NCBI RefSeq assembly: GCF_014191055.1
Contig: NZ_JACHWB010000004.1
Coordinates: 186,001 to 250,000, forward strand
Source of the DNA: Microvirga lupini
GTDB taxonomy: Bacteria; Pseudomonadota; Alphaproteobacteria; Rhizobiales; Beijerinckiaceae
Direction: 5' to 3'
Length of the DNA stretch: 64,000 bases
The notes under the pieces: model-generated
What the model was told of the DNA's origin: nothing
Seen by the model: only the letters and a program-made list of their open reading frames with translations
The model's database searches: none
Made by a program: the position numbers and the translations under genes
Shown: positions 45,837-54,426 of the stretch, piece after piece
Numbering within the stretch: the first letter of the stretch is position 1
How the letters are laid out: each line of letters begins with the position of its first letter

Positions 45837-46808
45837 ATGTCCTCCAAGCTCGACCAATTGCGCGCCATGACGGTCGTCGTCGCCGATACGGGCGACCTCG
45901 ATGCGGTGCGCCGCCTGAAGCCTCAGGACTGCACCACCAACCCGACCCTGCTCCTGAAGGCGGTCGAGACGCCGGCCTATGGCCACATCATCGACGAGGC
46001 CCTGGCCTGGGGCGGCTCCCAGGGCGGCTCCCGCGAGAGCGTGATCGCGGCAATCTGCGACCGTCTCGCCGTGGCCTTCGGGGCGGAGCTTGCCGGCATC
46101 GTGCCGGGCCGCGTCTCGACGGAGGTGGACGCGGACCTCTCCTTTGACACAGAGGCGACCCTCGCCAAGGCGCGGGCCATCATCAGGGCTTACGAGGCGC
46201 TAGGCATCGGGCGCGAGCGGATCCTCATCAAGATCGCCGCCACCTGGGAGGGCATCCGCGCGGCGGAAGTGCTCCAGAAGGAAGGCATCGACTGCAACCT
46301 CACGCTCCTGTTCAGCCAAGTGCAGGCCCAGGCCTGCGCGGAAGCGGGCGTGTTTCTGATCTCGCCCTTCGTCGGCCGCATCCTCGACTGGCACGTGAAG
46401 GCGGGCGGCGGTCCCTACACGGGCGAGACCGATCCCGGCGTGCTCTCCGTGCGCAAGATCTATGCCTCCTACAAGGCGCAAGGCATCGAGACCGTGGTGA
46501 TGGGCGCGTCCTTCCGCAACATCGGCGAGATCGAGGCGCTTGCCGGTTGCGACCGACTGACCATTTCGCCCGCGCTCCTCGACGAGCTGGCCGGCGCGCC
46601 GGGCGAGCTGCCGCGCAAGCTGTCGGCCGACAATGTGGAAAAGATCGCGCCGCTGCCGCGCACGGACGAGAAGAGCTTCCGCTTCGCGCTGAACGAGGAT
46701 GCCATGGCGACGGAAAAGCTCGCCGAAGGTATCCGCTCCTTCGTGAAGGATCTGCGCTCGCTGCGGACGCTGGTGGCGCAGCGGCTGGAGGAGGCGAAGG
46801 CGGCTTAA
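45837..46808 (+). CDS. tal: Transaldolase
   Basis: A 323-residue class I aldolase of the classical transaldolase subfamily (TalB-like) in the non-oxidative pentose phosphate pathway. Motifs are [12 protein letters not shown] at the start, [20 protein letters not shown], and the Schiff-base Lys in [32 protein letters not shown] and [18 protein letters not shown] follow. The length is normal. An ACGGAG site precedes the ATG. It stands between two repeat-rich gaps and is probably transcribed alone. Confidence 0.94.
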   Translation: MSSKLDQLRAMTVVVADTGDLDAVRRLKPQDCTTNPTLLLKAVETPAYGHIIDEALAWGGSQGGSRESVIAAICDRLAVAFGAELAGIVPGRVSTEVDADLSFDTEATLAKARAIIRAYEALGIGRERILIKIAATWEGIRAAEVLQKEGIDCNLTLLFSQVQAQACAEAGVFLISPFVGRILDWHVKAGGGPYTGETDPGVLSVRKIYASYKAQGIETVVMGASFRNIGEIEALAGCDRLTISPALLDELAGAPGELPRKLSADNVEKIAPLPRTDEKSFRFALNEDAMATEKLAEGIRSFVKDLRSLRTLVAQRLEEAKAA

Positions 46809-47104
46809 ACGTCAGAAACGTCATCCCGCGGCTGTGCAGCAGAACCCGGGATCTCTTTCCGAGTATCCATCGTCATGGCCGGGCTCGTCCCGGCCATCCA
46901 CGTTTCAAGCCGGTCATTCTATGCTCAACCTCATCCTGAGGAGATCGCGTGAGCGACCGTCTCGAAGGACCGTCCAGTGCTCTCTGGAGCCTCCTTCGAG
47001 ACGCAGCTTCGCTGCTCCTCAGGATAAGGTCAGTGAAACGGAATGCGAAGCAGGACGTGCATCCCCAGCACAAGTCCGGGGATGACGCTTATGTCAGTGC
47101 GGTC
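46809..47104. other. Repeat-filled gap after transaldolase
   Basis: About 296 bases between convergent genes. It contains a GTCATCCCGCGGCTGTGCAG unit (46822-46855, related to 59499-59533), a CGTCATGGCCGGGCTCGTCC hairpin unit (46871-46902), a type A repeat (46929-47029) and a CATCCCCAGCACAAGTCCGG unit (47059-47085). I see no gene. Confidence 0.65.
46929..47029. repeat. Type A palindromic repeat, copy 4
   Basis: CCTCATCCTGAGGAGATCGC ... GCTGCTCCTCAGGATAAGG, with inner CGTCTCGAAGGAC / CCTCCTTCGAGACG. It differs from other copies mainly in the loop-proximal part of the left arm. Confidence 0.7.
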
Positions 47105-48784
47105 TTACTTCTTCTCCGCCATGGCCTTCTCGCGGATCGCCGAGAGCGACATGGAGGGCGTGATCGCCTCAGGGTCGAGGATGCAGTGCAGGATGGCGGG
47201 CTTGCTGGAGGTGAGCGCCCGCTGGAGGGCCGGGGCAAAATCCTCCGTCAGCTCGACGCGCTCGCCATAGCCGCCAAAGGCGCGGGCATACGCCGCGAAG
47301 TCCGGGTTCTGCAGCATGGTGGCCGAGACCCGGCCGGGATATTCACGCTCCTGGTGCATGCGGATCGTGCCGTACATGCCGTTGTCGAGCAGGATCACCA
47401 GGATCGGCAGGTCGTACTGCACGGCGGTGGCGAATTCCTGTCCGTTCATGAGGAAGTCGCCGTCGCCGGCGAACACCACCACGGGGCTGTCGGGCCGCAG
47501 GCGCTTGGCGCCCACCGCCGCCGGCACGCCATAGCCCATGGAGCCAGAGGTGGGCGCAAGCTGCGTGCCGTATTCACGGAAGGGCCAGAAGCGGTGCACC
47601 CAGGTGGCGAAGTTGCCCGCGCCGTTGCAGAAGATCGTATCGGTAGGCATCACCTCGCGCAGATGCCGCATCACCTGACCCATCTGCAGGACACCTGGAT
47701 GCTTGATCTCGCTCGGGTCGCTCCAGGCGAGATAGCTTTCATGCGCCGCCTTCGTGCCCTCGCCCCAGGGCAGCGAGGCCGGCGGATGCACGCCTTCAAG
47801 CGCCGCCGTGAAAGCGTTGGGCGAGGCGTTGATGGCGAGATGCGGTGCGTAGACCCGTCCGAGCTCGCTCGAATCGGGATGAATGTGCACCAAAGTCTGC
47901 TTGGGCGCCGGAATGTCGAGGAGCGTGTAGGCCTGGCTCGGGATCTCGGAGAGGCGACCGCCGACGAGGAGCACGAGATCGGCGTCCTTGATGCGCGCGA
48001 GCAGCTTCGGGTTCACGCCGAGGCCGAGATCGCCGATATAAGAGGCGTGGTCGGCGGGAAACAGCATCTGGCGGCGGAACGTGCAGGCGACCGGCAGCTC
48101 GAAACGCTCGGCAAAGCGCACGAAGCGCTGCACCGCCGTTTCCGACCAGCGGCTGCCGCCGAGCAGCGCGATAGGGTTCTTGGCGCCATGCAGCAGCTTC
48201 TGCAGCTCTGCCATCTGCGTCGGGCCGGGATGCGTCTCGATCACCTGATAGCGCGGCGCATCAGTGACAGCCGCCATCTCGGTAAGCACGTCTTCCGGCA
48301 GTGCGATCACGACCGGGCCGGGACGGCCGGAGGTGGCCACATGGAACGCGCGGGAGACGATCTCGGGAAAGCGCGCCGGATCGTCCACTTCCGTGGCCCA
48401 TTTGGCGAGCGGCCCGAAGGCCGCGCGGTAATCGAGTTCCTGGAACGCCTCGCGCTCGCGCATGCCGCGCTCGATCTGGCCGACGAACAGGATCATCGGC
48501 GTCGAATCCTGCTTGGCGACGTGGATGCCGGGCGAAGCGTTGGTTGCGCCGGGGCCGCGGGTGACGAAGCAGATGCCGGGGCGGCCTGTCAGCTTGCCGT
48601 AGGCCTCCGCCATCATGGCCGCGCCGCCTTCCTGGCGGCAGACCGTAATCTCGATCTTCGCATCATGCAGCGCGTCGAGTGCCGCGAGATAGCTCTCGCC
48701 CGGAACGCAGAAGATGTGATCGACTCCGTGCAGAGTCAGCTGATCGACAAGAATCTGGCCGCCGGTGCGGGAGGGCGCTGTCAT
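47105..48784 (-). CDS. Thiamine diphosphate-dependent enzyme, acetolactate synthase large-subunit-like
   Basis: A 559-residue three-domain ThDP enzyme. The N-terminal domain has the activating Glu in CRQEGGAAMMAEAYGKLTGR and RGPGATNA. The C-terminal ThDP/Mg motif runs from GDGDFLMNGQEFATAV to ILLDNGMYGTIRMHQ. No small regulatory (ACT) subunit gene is adjacent, so it is probably a catabolic or uncharacterised family member rather than the biosynthetic IlvB. It could be co-transcribed with the aldehyde dehydrogenase gene 77 bases upstream. Confidence 0.85.
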   Translation of the reverse strand: MTAPSRTGGQILVDQLTLHGVDHIFCVPGESYLAALDALHDAKIEITVCRQEGGAAMMAEAYGKLTGRPGICFVTRGPGATNASPGIHVAKQDSTPMILFVGQIERGMREREAFQELDYRAAFGPLAKWATEVDDPARFPEIVSRAFHVATSGRPGPVVIALPEDVLTEMAAVTDAPRYQVIETHPGPTQMAELQKLLHGAKNPIALLGGSRWSETAVQRFVRFAERFELPVACTFRRQMLFPADHASYIGDLGLGVNPKLLARIKDADLVLLVGGRLSEIPSQAYTLLDIPAPKQTLVHIHPDSSELGRVYAPHLAINASPNAFTAALEGVHPPASLPWGEGTKAAHESYLAWSDPSEIKHPGVLQMGQVMRHLREVMPTDTIFCNGAGNFATWVHRFWPFREYGTQLAPTSGSMGYGVPAAVGAKRLRPDSPVVVFAGDGDFLMNGQEFATAVQYDLPILVILLDNGMYGTIRMHQEREYPGRVSATMLQNPDFAAYARAFGGYGERVELTEDFAPALQRALTSSKPAILHCILDPEAITPSMSLSAIREKAMAEKK

Positions 48785-48861
48785 GGAAGGCTCATATTGT
48801 TAAGAGGCTGGATATGAAAACGGAGGGCATCTCTGCCCTCCGCTGGATGGTTTCAGATGGA

Positions 48862-50412
48862 TCAAGCGTCCACGTCGAACTTCACGCCCTGGGCGAGGGG
48901 AAGCGTGTTGCCGTAGTTCACCGTGTTGGTGGCGCGGCGCATGTAGGCTTTCCAGGCATCCGAGCCGGATTCTCGGCCGCCGCCCGTCTCCTTCTCGCCG
49001 CCGAAGGCCCCGCCGATCTCGGCGCCTGAGGGGCCGATATTGACATTGGCGATGCCGCAATCGGAGCCCGTCGCGGAGATGAAGGCCTCGGCCTCGCGCA
49101 TGTTGAGCGTGAAGATCGAGGAGGAGAGACCGGCGCCCACAGCATTGTGCAGCGCGATTACCTCGTCGAAGTCGGAGTAGCGCATCACGTAGAGGATCGG
49201 CGCGAAGGTCTCGCGCGTCACCGGACCGGTCTGGCTCGGCATCTCGACGAGAGCGGGACGGGCATAGATGCCGTCATTCGCTACATCGGTGTAGCGTCCG
49301 CCGCCATGCACCGTGCCGCCGGCCGCGCGGGCTTCGTCGAGCGCACGCTCCATGCCGTCGAAGGCAGCCTTGTCGATCAACGGGCCGACGAGCGTGCCTT
49401 GCTCACGCGGATCGCCGATCTTCACGCTGCCATAAACCTTCGCGAGGCGCGGCACGAGGCTGTCATAGACGCTCTCATGCACGAAGAGGCGGCGCAGCGT
49501 GGTGCAGCGCTGGCCCGCGGTGCCCATGGCGGCGAATGCGATGCCGCGCAGCGCGAGATCGAGATCGGCCGAGGGCGCGACGATGGCGGCGTTGTTGCCG
49601 CCGAGCTCCAGGATGGCGCGGGCAAAGCGCTCGGCGAGCTTGGGGCCGACCTGACGGCCCATGGCCGTGGAGCCGGTGGCGGAAAGAACCGGCACGCGGT
49701 GATCTTCCACGAGGATCTCGCCGACCTCACGGCCGCCGAGCAGCACCTCGCAGAGGCCTTCCGGCACACCGCCGAAGCGCTTGGCGGCGCGCTCGACGAT
49801 GGCGTGCGTGGCAAGCGCCGTGAGCAGGGTCTTCTCGGAGGGCTTCCACACCACGCTGTCGCCGCACACGAGCGCGAGGGCCGCGTTCCAGGACCACACG
49901 GCCACGGGGAAGTTGAAGGCGGAAATCACGCCGCAGACGCCGAGCGGATGCCAGGTCTCCATCATGCGGTGATCGGCGCGCTCGGTGGCGATGGTCAGGC
50001 CGTAGAGCTGGCGCGAGAGGCCGACGGCGAAGTCGCAGATGTCGATCATCTCCTGCACCTCGCCGAGGCCCTCGGAGACGATCTTGCCGGCTTCGAGGGT
50101 CACGAGGCGGCCCAGATCCTCCTTGGCGGCGCGCAGCTCCTCGCCGAGCAGACGGATGAACTCGCCGCGCCGGGGCGCCGGGATCTTGCGCCAGGCCTTG
50201 AAGGCGGCGTCGGCCCGGCCGATGGCAGCCTTGGCCTCGTCCGGAGTGGTCTCTCGCACATGGGCGATCACCTCGCCGGTGATCGGTGAGCGGGCCGGGC
50301 GGCCACTGGACGCGAAGGCGCTGTCGGGCACGCCGAGGCGCGCGAGAATGGCGCGGGCCTCGTCCGCCACGGAGGCGGGCGCGGCGGATACGGGTTTCAG
50401 GCTCGCGGTCAT
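48862..50412 (-). CDS. amaB: Aldehyde dehydrogenase, L-aminoadipate-semialdehyde (piperideine-6-carboxylate) dehydrogenase type
   Basis: A 516-residue ALDH7-like enzyme. Catalytic Cys is in MGTAGQRCTTLRRLFVHE (near residue 300), Glu in LELGGNNAAIV, and cofactor motifs are SAFNFPVAVWSWNAALAL and SATGSTAMGRQ. The ends match the antiquitin/AmaB group, which oxidises aminoadipate semialdehyde to 2-aminoadipate in lysine breakdown. The start at 50412 has GAGGGAG upstream; the longer frame to 50526 is rejected. The neighbouring saccharopine-dehydrogenase-like gene and Lrp regulator support the lysine role. Confidence 0.88.
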   Translation of the reverse strand: MTASLKPVSAAPASVADEARAILARLGVPDSAFASSGRPARSPITGEVIAHVRETTPDEAKAAIGRADAAFKAWRKIPAPRRGEFIRLLGEELRAAKEDLGRLVTLEAGKIVSEGLGEVQEMIDICDFAVGLSRQLYGLTIATERADHRMMETWHPLGVCGVISAFNFPVAVWSWNAALALVCGDSVVWKPSEKTLLTALATHAIVERAAKRFGGVPEGLCEVLLGGREVGEILVEDHRVPVLSATGSTAMGRQVGPKLAERFARAILELGGNNAAIVAPSADLDLALRGIAFAAMGTAGQRCTTLRRLFVHESVYDSLVPRLAKVYGSVKIGDPREQGTLVGPLIDKAAFDGMERALDEARAAGGTVHGGGRYTDVANDGIYARPALVEMPSQTGPVTRETFAPILYVMRYSDFDEVIALHNAVGAGLSSSIFTLNMREAEAFISATGSDCGIANVNIGPSGAEIGGAFGGEKETGGGRESGSDAWKAYMRRATNTVNYGNTLPLAQGVKFDVDA

Positions 50413-50510
50413 GGTAATCTCCCTCGATGCGGGCTTGGGGCTTAGCATAAAGCCCCGGCCATCGTTTGTCCTTGGAACGAAACGACGGCGGCTGTCAGGC
50501 CACCGTCTTA

Positions 50511-50575
50511 GAGCATTTTCGGACAAGCAGTGAACTGCTTTTCCCGAATAGGGTCATGCGCTTTGGTAAAGAACT
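50511..50575. repeat. RIME-like short palindromic element
   Basis: The stretch beginning AGAGCATTTTCGGACAAGCA, with inner AGCAGTGAACTGCTTTTCCC and a following GGTCATGCGCTTTGG, resembles the short mosaic elements scattered in rhizobial genomes. It lies between the two lysine-pathway genes. Only one copy is seen here. Confidence 0.4.
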
Positions 50576-50619
50576 TGGCCGCTCCCGCCTCGGAAGATAC
50601 AGGAGCCTAGTCCTTTTCG

Positions 50620-51753
50620 TCATGCCACCGCGTCGAGGCGGATGTTCTTCACCGCCGGCTCGTGGCCCTCATCCAGGCGCTCGCCCGCATAGACGCGGCC
50701 GAAGCGGTTGGCGAGGAACGTGTCGAGGTCGATTTCCTCCTGGCGGACGAAGCCCTGCTTCGGCAGCCGGCCTTCGACCAGCAGGTCGAGCATGGCGCAG
50801 ATGCCGGCAGCGGTCGTCACCTGGATGGCGGTGCGCTGGGTGCCGCCGACCTTCTGGCCGTAGATGCTGCGGGCATAGGTCTCCTGCACGTAGCGTCCGC
50901 CGCGCTCGCCGGTCACGGTGACGAACACGATGACCATGTCCTGCATGGTGGCCGGCACGGCGTTCTCCAGGATGTCCTTGAGGACCTCGCGGCGGTTGCG
51001 CAACTGCAGGTCGTTGAGCAGCACCCGCATGAGGGCGCAGTGTCCCGGATAGCGGATGGTCTTGTAGTTCAGGTTGCGCACCTTGCCGTCCAGGGTCTCG
51101 CACAGGGTGCCGAGGCCGCCGGAGGTGTTGAAGGCCTCGTAGCGGGTTCCGTCGAGGGAGAACTCCTCGAGTTCCTCCATGGCCGGCACTTCACGGAGCT
51201 TGCCGTCGACCACCGCCTCGCAGCGCTCGATATACTCGTTGATGACGCCGTCCGTGCTCCAGGTGAGGTTGTAGGACAAGGCGTTCGACGGATATTGCGG
51301 CAGGGCGCCGACGCGCAGGCGCACCGTGTCGAGCTTGTCGAAATGGCTGGCGATGTCGTGCGCCACGATGGAGATGAAGCCGGGCGCAAGGCCGCATTGC
51401 GGAATGAAGGCCGTCTCGGCGCCCTCGGCGAGCTCCTTCACCATGCGGGTGGTGGCGACATCCTCAGTGAGGTCGAAATAGTTCACGTCGGCGAGGCGCG
51501 CGGCCTGCGCCACGTGGCCGGTGAGGTGATAGGGCGCGGCGCTCAGCACGGCGTAATGGCCCTTGAGGGCATTCTGCAGGGCGACCGCGTCATTGAAGTC
51601 GAGCTGGATCGTTCCGACGCCATCCTTGGCGACGGCTTCGAGGGCCTCGGGCGAGGCATCCGCGACTGTCACGCGATAGTCGCCGGTCTCGTGGAGCATG
51701 TCGACAATGGTGGAGCCGATCTTGCCGGCGCCGATGACGAGAATCGAGTTCAT
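50620..51753 (-). CDS. Saccharopine dehydrogenase family protein, probable lysine 6-dehydrogenase
   Basis: A 377-residue protein with an N-terminal Rossmann domain (ILVIGAGKIGSTIVDMLHET) and the Sacchrp_dh_C-type domain (QCGLAPGFISIVAHDIASHF, NTSGGLGTLCETLDGKVRNL). Single-domain members of this size include bacterial L-lysine 6-dehydrogenase, which makes aminoadipate semialdehyde (cyclising to piperideine-6-carboxylate). The adjacent semialdehyde dehydrogenase makes this more likely than true saccharopine dehydrogenase, for which no lysine-ketoglutarate reductase is seen. It is divergent from an Lrp regulator over 114 bases. Confidence 0.8.
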   Translation of the reverse strand: MNSILVIGAGKIGSTIVDMLHETGDYRVTVADASPEALEAVAKDGVGTIQLDFNDAVALQNALKGHYAVLSAAPYHLTGHVAQAARLADVNYFDLTEDVATTRMVKELAEGAETAFIPQCGLAPGFISIVAHDIASHFDKLDTVRLRVGALPQYPSNALSYNLTWSTDGVINEYIERCEAVVDGKLREVPAMEELEEFSLDGTRYEAFNTSGGLGTLCETLDGKVRNLNYKTIRYPGHCALMRVLLNDLQLRNRREVLKDILENAVPATMQDMVIVFVTVTGERGGRYVQETYARSIYGQKVGGTQRTAIQVTTAAGICAMLDLLVEGRLPKQGFVRQEEIDLDTFLANRFGRVYAGERLDEGHEPAVKNIRLDAVA

Positions 51754-51867
51754 TCAAACCTCCCTATGATGGGAGCAGAAAAAGGCAAAGCTGCGCAGAC
51801 CGCCATAGACAGGTCGACGGAAAGCAGGGTAGTTTCCGGCATATTGCCGTCCAGATTGGGCATAGTG

Positions 51868-52296
51868 ATGCTTGATGCTACCGATCGCGCCCTGATTGCG
51901 CTTCTGAGGGAGAATGCCCGCATCGGCCATGCGGAGGCCGCCCGGCGCCTGAACCTCTCCCGCACGACCGTGCAGGCGCGGGTTGAGAGCCTGGAGCGGC
52001 GAGGGGTGATCGCGGGCTATACCCTGCGGCTCGCCGAGGAGGTCACCAGCCGCATGGTGCGGGCGCATGTGACCATCGTGGTGGCGCCCAAGGCCTCGGG
52101 CGGGGTCGTCTCGGTGCTGCAGCGCATGCCAGAATTGCGCGCGCTTCATTCGGTTGCGGGTGTCTTCGATCTCCTGGCGGTGGTAGAGGCTCAGGACGTT
52201 CCCTCCCTCGACGCCGCCATCGACAGGATCGGCGCGGTCGAAGGTGTGGAGCGGACGCAATCCTCCATCATCCTCTCAACGAAGTTCGAACGATGA
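51868..52296 (+). CDS. Lrp/AsnC family transcriptional regulator
   Basis: A 142-residue regulator: an N-terminal HTH (RALIALLRENARIGHAEAAR, LSRTTVQARVESLERRGVI) and a C-terminal RAM ligand domain (VAGVFDLLAVVEAQDVPSLD). The long open frame that starts at 50662 is antisense to the dehydrogenase gene and is not coding; ATG 51868 gives a full Lrp protein. It is divergent from the lysine dehydrogenase-like gene and overlaps the oxidase gene by four bases, so it probably senses lysine or a lysine catabolite and controls both directions. Confidence 0.9.
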   Translation: MLDATDRALIALLRENARIGHAEAARRLNLSRTTVQARVESLERRGVIAGYTLRLAEEVTSRMVRAHVTIVVAPKASGGVVSVLQRMPELRALHSVAGVFDLLAVVEAQDVPSLDAAIDRIGAVEGVERTQSSIILSTKFER

Positions 52297-53501
52297 CCCC
52301 AGCCACCTCCCTTCAAGCCGATGTCGTGATCGTCGGCGGCGCCGTCATGGGCTCTTCCGCGGCCTATCACCTGCTCGCCGATTCCGGCTTCAAGGGGCGT
52401 GTCATCGTGGTCGAGAAGGACCCGACCTATCAGCTCTCGGCCTCCGCGCTCTCGGCGGCCTCGATCCGGCAGCAATATTCCAGCGCGGTGAACATCCGCA
52501 TCTCGCTCTACGGCATCCAATTCCTGCGCAGCATCGGCGATCACCTGGCCGTCGATGGCGATCGGCCGGAGATCGGCTTGAGGGAAGGCGGCTATCTCTA
52601 TTGCGCGTCGGATGCGGGCGAACAGGTCCTGCGCGAGAACCAGGCCCTGCAGGCTGCGGAAGGCGCCGACATCCTTTTCTTGCAGCCCGACGCGCTGAAA
52701 AGCCGCTTCCCCTGGCTCAATGTCGAGGATCTCGCGGCTGGCACCTGGGGCCGTTCGGGCGAGGGCTGGTTCGACGGCTGGGGCCTGCTCCAGGCCTTCC
52801 GCAAGAAGGCCCGTTCATTGGGCGCAGAATACGTGAAGGGCGAAGTGGCAGAGGTGGAGCGCGACGGCAGCGCCGTCACGGCCGTGCACTTGCGGGACGG
52901 CACGCGCATCGCCTGCGGGACGCTGGTGAACTGCGCGGGCTCCGGCGGGCGGGCGATCGCCGCCATGGCGGGCCTGAACATCCCCGTGCAGGCCAAGCGC
53001 CGCTACGTCTTCACCTTCGCGTGCAAGGAGCCGGTGGAGAATTGCCCACTGCTCATCGACACCTCCGGCGCCTATGTGCGCCCGGAAGGCGAGGGGCACT
53101 TCATCTGCGGTGCCTCGCCGGAAGCCGATCTCGATCCCGACTGGTTCGACGAGGATCCGGGATCCCAGGAGATCGACCATTCCTTCTTCGAGGAGTTCAT
53201 CTGGCCGTCGCTCGCCCATCGCGTACCGGCCTTCGAGGCGATCAGGCCGGGCCGGGCCTGGTCCGGCCCCTACGACATGTGCCTCCTCGACCACAACGCC
53301 ATCATCGGCCAGGCGGGCGAACTCAGGAACTTCTATCTCTGCAATGGCTTTTCGGGCCACGGCCTGCAGCAGGCTCCGGCCGTCGGCCGCGGTCTCGCCG
53401 AGCTGATCGTCCATGGCGGCTACCGCACGCTCAACCTGTCGGAGCTCGGCTACGAGCGGGTGCTCGCCAACCGGCCGCTGCTCGAGCGGAATGTGATCTA
53501 A
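52293..53501 (+). CDS. FAD-dependent amine/amino acid oxidase (DAO family), possible pipecolate oxidase
   Basis: A 402-residue D-amino acid oxidase/sarcosine oxidase-fold flavoprotein. The FAD dinucleotide motif is VVIVGGAVMGSSAAYHLL, and the ADP-binding follow-up is VIVVEKDPTYQLSASALSAA. The isoalloxazine and C-terminal segments are VNCAGSGGRAIAAMAG and NGFSGHGLQQAPAVGRGLAE. It overlaps the Lrp gene by four bases. Near an aminoadipate-semialdehyde dehydrogenase, a role in oxidising pipecolate (or saccharopine or another lysine derivative) is likely but unproven. Confidence 0.85.
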   Translation: MTPATSLQADVVIVGGAVMGSSAAYHLLADSGFKGRVIVVEKDPTYQLSASALSAASIRQQYSSAVNIRISLYGIQFLRSIGDHLAVDGDRPEIGLREGGYLYCASDAGEQVLRENQALQAAEGADILFLQPDALKSRFPWLNVEDLAAGTWGRSGEGWFDGWGLLQAFRKKARSLGAEYVKGEVAEVERDGSAVTAVHLRDGTRIACGTLVNCAGSGGRAIAAMAGLNIPVQAKRRYVFTFACKEPVENCPLLIDTSGAYVRPEGEGHFICGASPEADLDPDWFDEDPGSQEIDHSFFEEFIWPSLAHRVPAFEAIRPGRAWSGPYDMCLLDHNAIIGQAGELRNFYLCNGFSGHGLQQAPAVGRGLAELIVHGGYRTLNLSELGYERVLANRPLLERNVI

Positions 53502-54217
53502 ACGCCGTCCTCGAACGTGCGATAGGCCCAGACCCGGCCACCGCGATTCATGTGACGCTGCATCAGCCCCGGCTGGTCGGGTAACGGACGCGTGTCGACG
53601 GCGAGCTCGTTCACACCTTCGCGATCGGCCCGCTCGTCGCTGCGGCGGGCGCCGGTGCCGATCGTCGATCTCGATCCCTGGCGGGTCTGGGCGAACTCGT
53701 CCGTCTGCAGGTCCGTGGTGCCGAGATCGTCCGCGCCTTCCGCCAGCAGGCCCATGCCGGGCAAGCTGCTCGCAGTGGTCATGCCGCCGCCCGAGCCGCC
53801 AGTGATCCCGGCACCCAGAGGTGCGCCCGCATCTGCGCCAGCCTGTTCGGACCCCGTGGAGGAGAGCCATTCCCGGCTGCCGCCGTCGAGATCCACGGGA
53901 TCGAACATCTCCAGCACCCGCACGGCCTCCTCGGCATTATCCCGGTCGACCTGGGCCGCAATCATCGTATGGCCCCTGTGCAGGCCCTGCTCGAAGATCC
54001 GCCTGTCGGCATCCGGCAGGTGCAGGTCATGGAGCGCTTCCATGGAATCGTCCCGGGCCGAGAGGGTGCGGAAGCCCGAGATCGACGAGATCTCGCGGGC
54101 ATCTTCGTTGCCCACGGCAACAATTCTGTTCTGGGCGATGCCCATTTCGAGCAGGGACTGAAGGGCCTGGCGCGCCTGGGCGGGGTCCCTGAACAGGGCT
54201 GTGATCATCTGGGGCAT
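53498..54217 (-). CDS. Hypothetical stress-type protein
   Basis: A 239-residue soluble protein. Its first 100 residues (MPQMITALFRDPAQARQALQ, then MGIAQNRIVAVG) resemble the small alpha-beta domain of general-stress proteins (17M type), predicted by pattern only. A Gly/Ala-rich spacer (AGITGGSGGGMTTAS) and a charged C-terminus follow. The start at 54217 is preferred to 54283, and GGAAAAG lies upstream. It is divergent from ugpB, so it shares the 209-base region containing a PHO box and might also respond to phosphate. Its end overlaps the convergent oxidase gene by four bases. Confidence 0.6.
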   Translation of the reverse strand: MPQMITALFRDPAQARQALQSLLEMGIAQNRIVAVGNEDAREISSISGFRTLSARDDSMEALHDLHLPDADRRIFEQGLHRGHTMIAAQVDRDNAEEAVRVLEMFDPVDLDGGSREWLSSTGSEQAGADAGAPLGAGITGGSGGGMTTASSLPGMGLLAEGADDLGTTDLQTDEFAQTRQGSRSTIGTGARRSDERADREGVNELAVDTRPLPDQPGLMQRHMNRGGRVWAYRTFEDGV

Positions 54218-54329
54218 GGATCTTTTCCGTTGGGTTACTCCCTCAACGAAGAGGCGCTCAGGCCTGTTCCCATGGTGTGCCATTAAGCCTTTTGGCGGAA
54301 AGGGGCTTCCATTTTGGAGCCGGCTATGA

Positions 54330-54358
54330 TTGTCATGTTTTCGTCACATAACCGTCAT
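54330..54358 (+). promoter_or_regulatory. Three-unit PHO box (PhoB binding site)
   Basis: Three 7-bp direct repeats at exact 11-bp spacing: TTGTCAT (54330-54336), TCGTCAC (54341-54347), CCGTCAT (54352-54358), each separated by an A/T-rich four-base spacer (GTTT, ATAA). This matches the PhoB consensus CTGTCAT-N4-CTGTCAT. A CTTAAT at 54364-54369 could be the -10. It is 69 bases upstream of ugpB, a gene known to be PhoB-activated in enterobacteria and rhizobia. Confidence 0.8.
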
Positions 54359-54426
54359 CCGGGCTTAATGCAGGGATGGTGAACGACAAGAACGTCCCAA
54401 GACGGGATGATACGGGAGAGATTAGA

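Noticed and set aside
46949..48817. 622-codon open frame on the plus strand
   Set aside because: Antisense to the ThDP enzyme gene and starting within a type A repeat; no domain.
50662..51867. Long in-frame extension upstream of the Lrp regulator
   Set aside because: It runs antisense through the saccharopine-dehydrogenase-like gene; the Lrp protein is complete from 51868.
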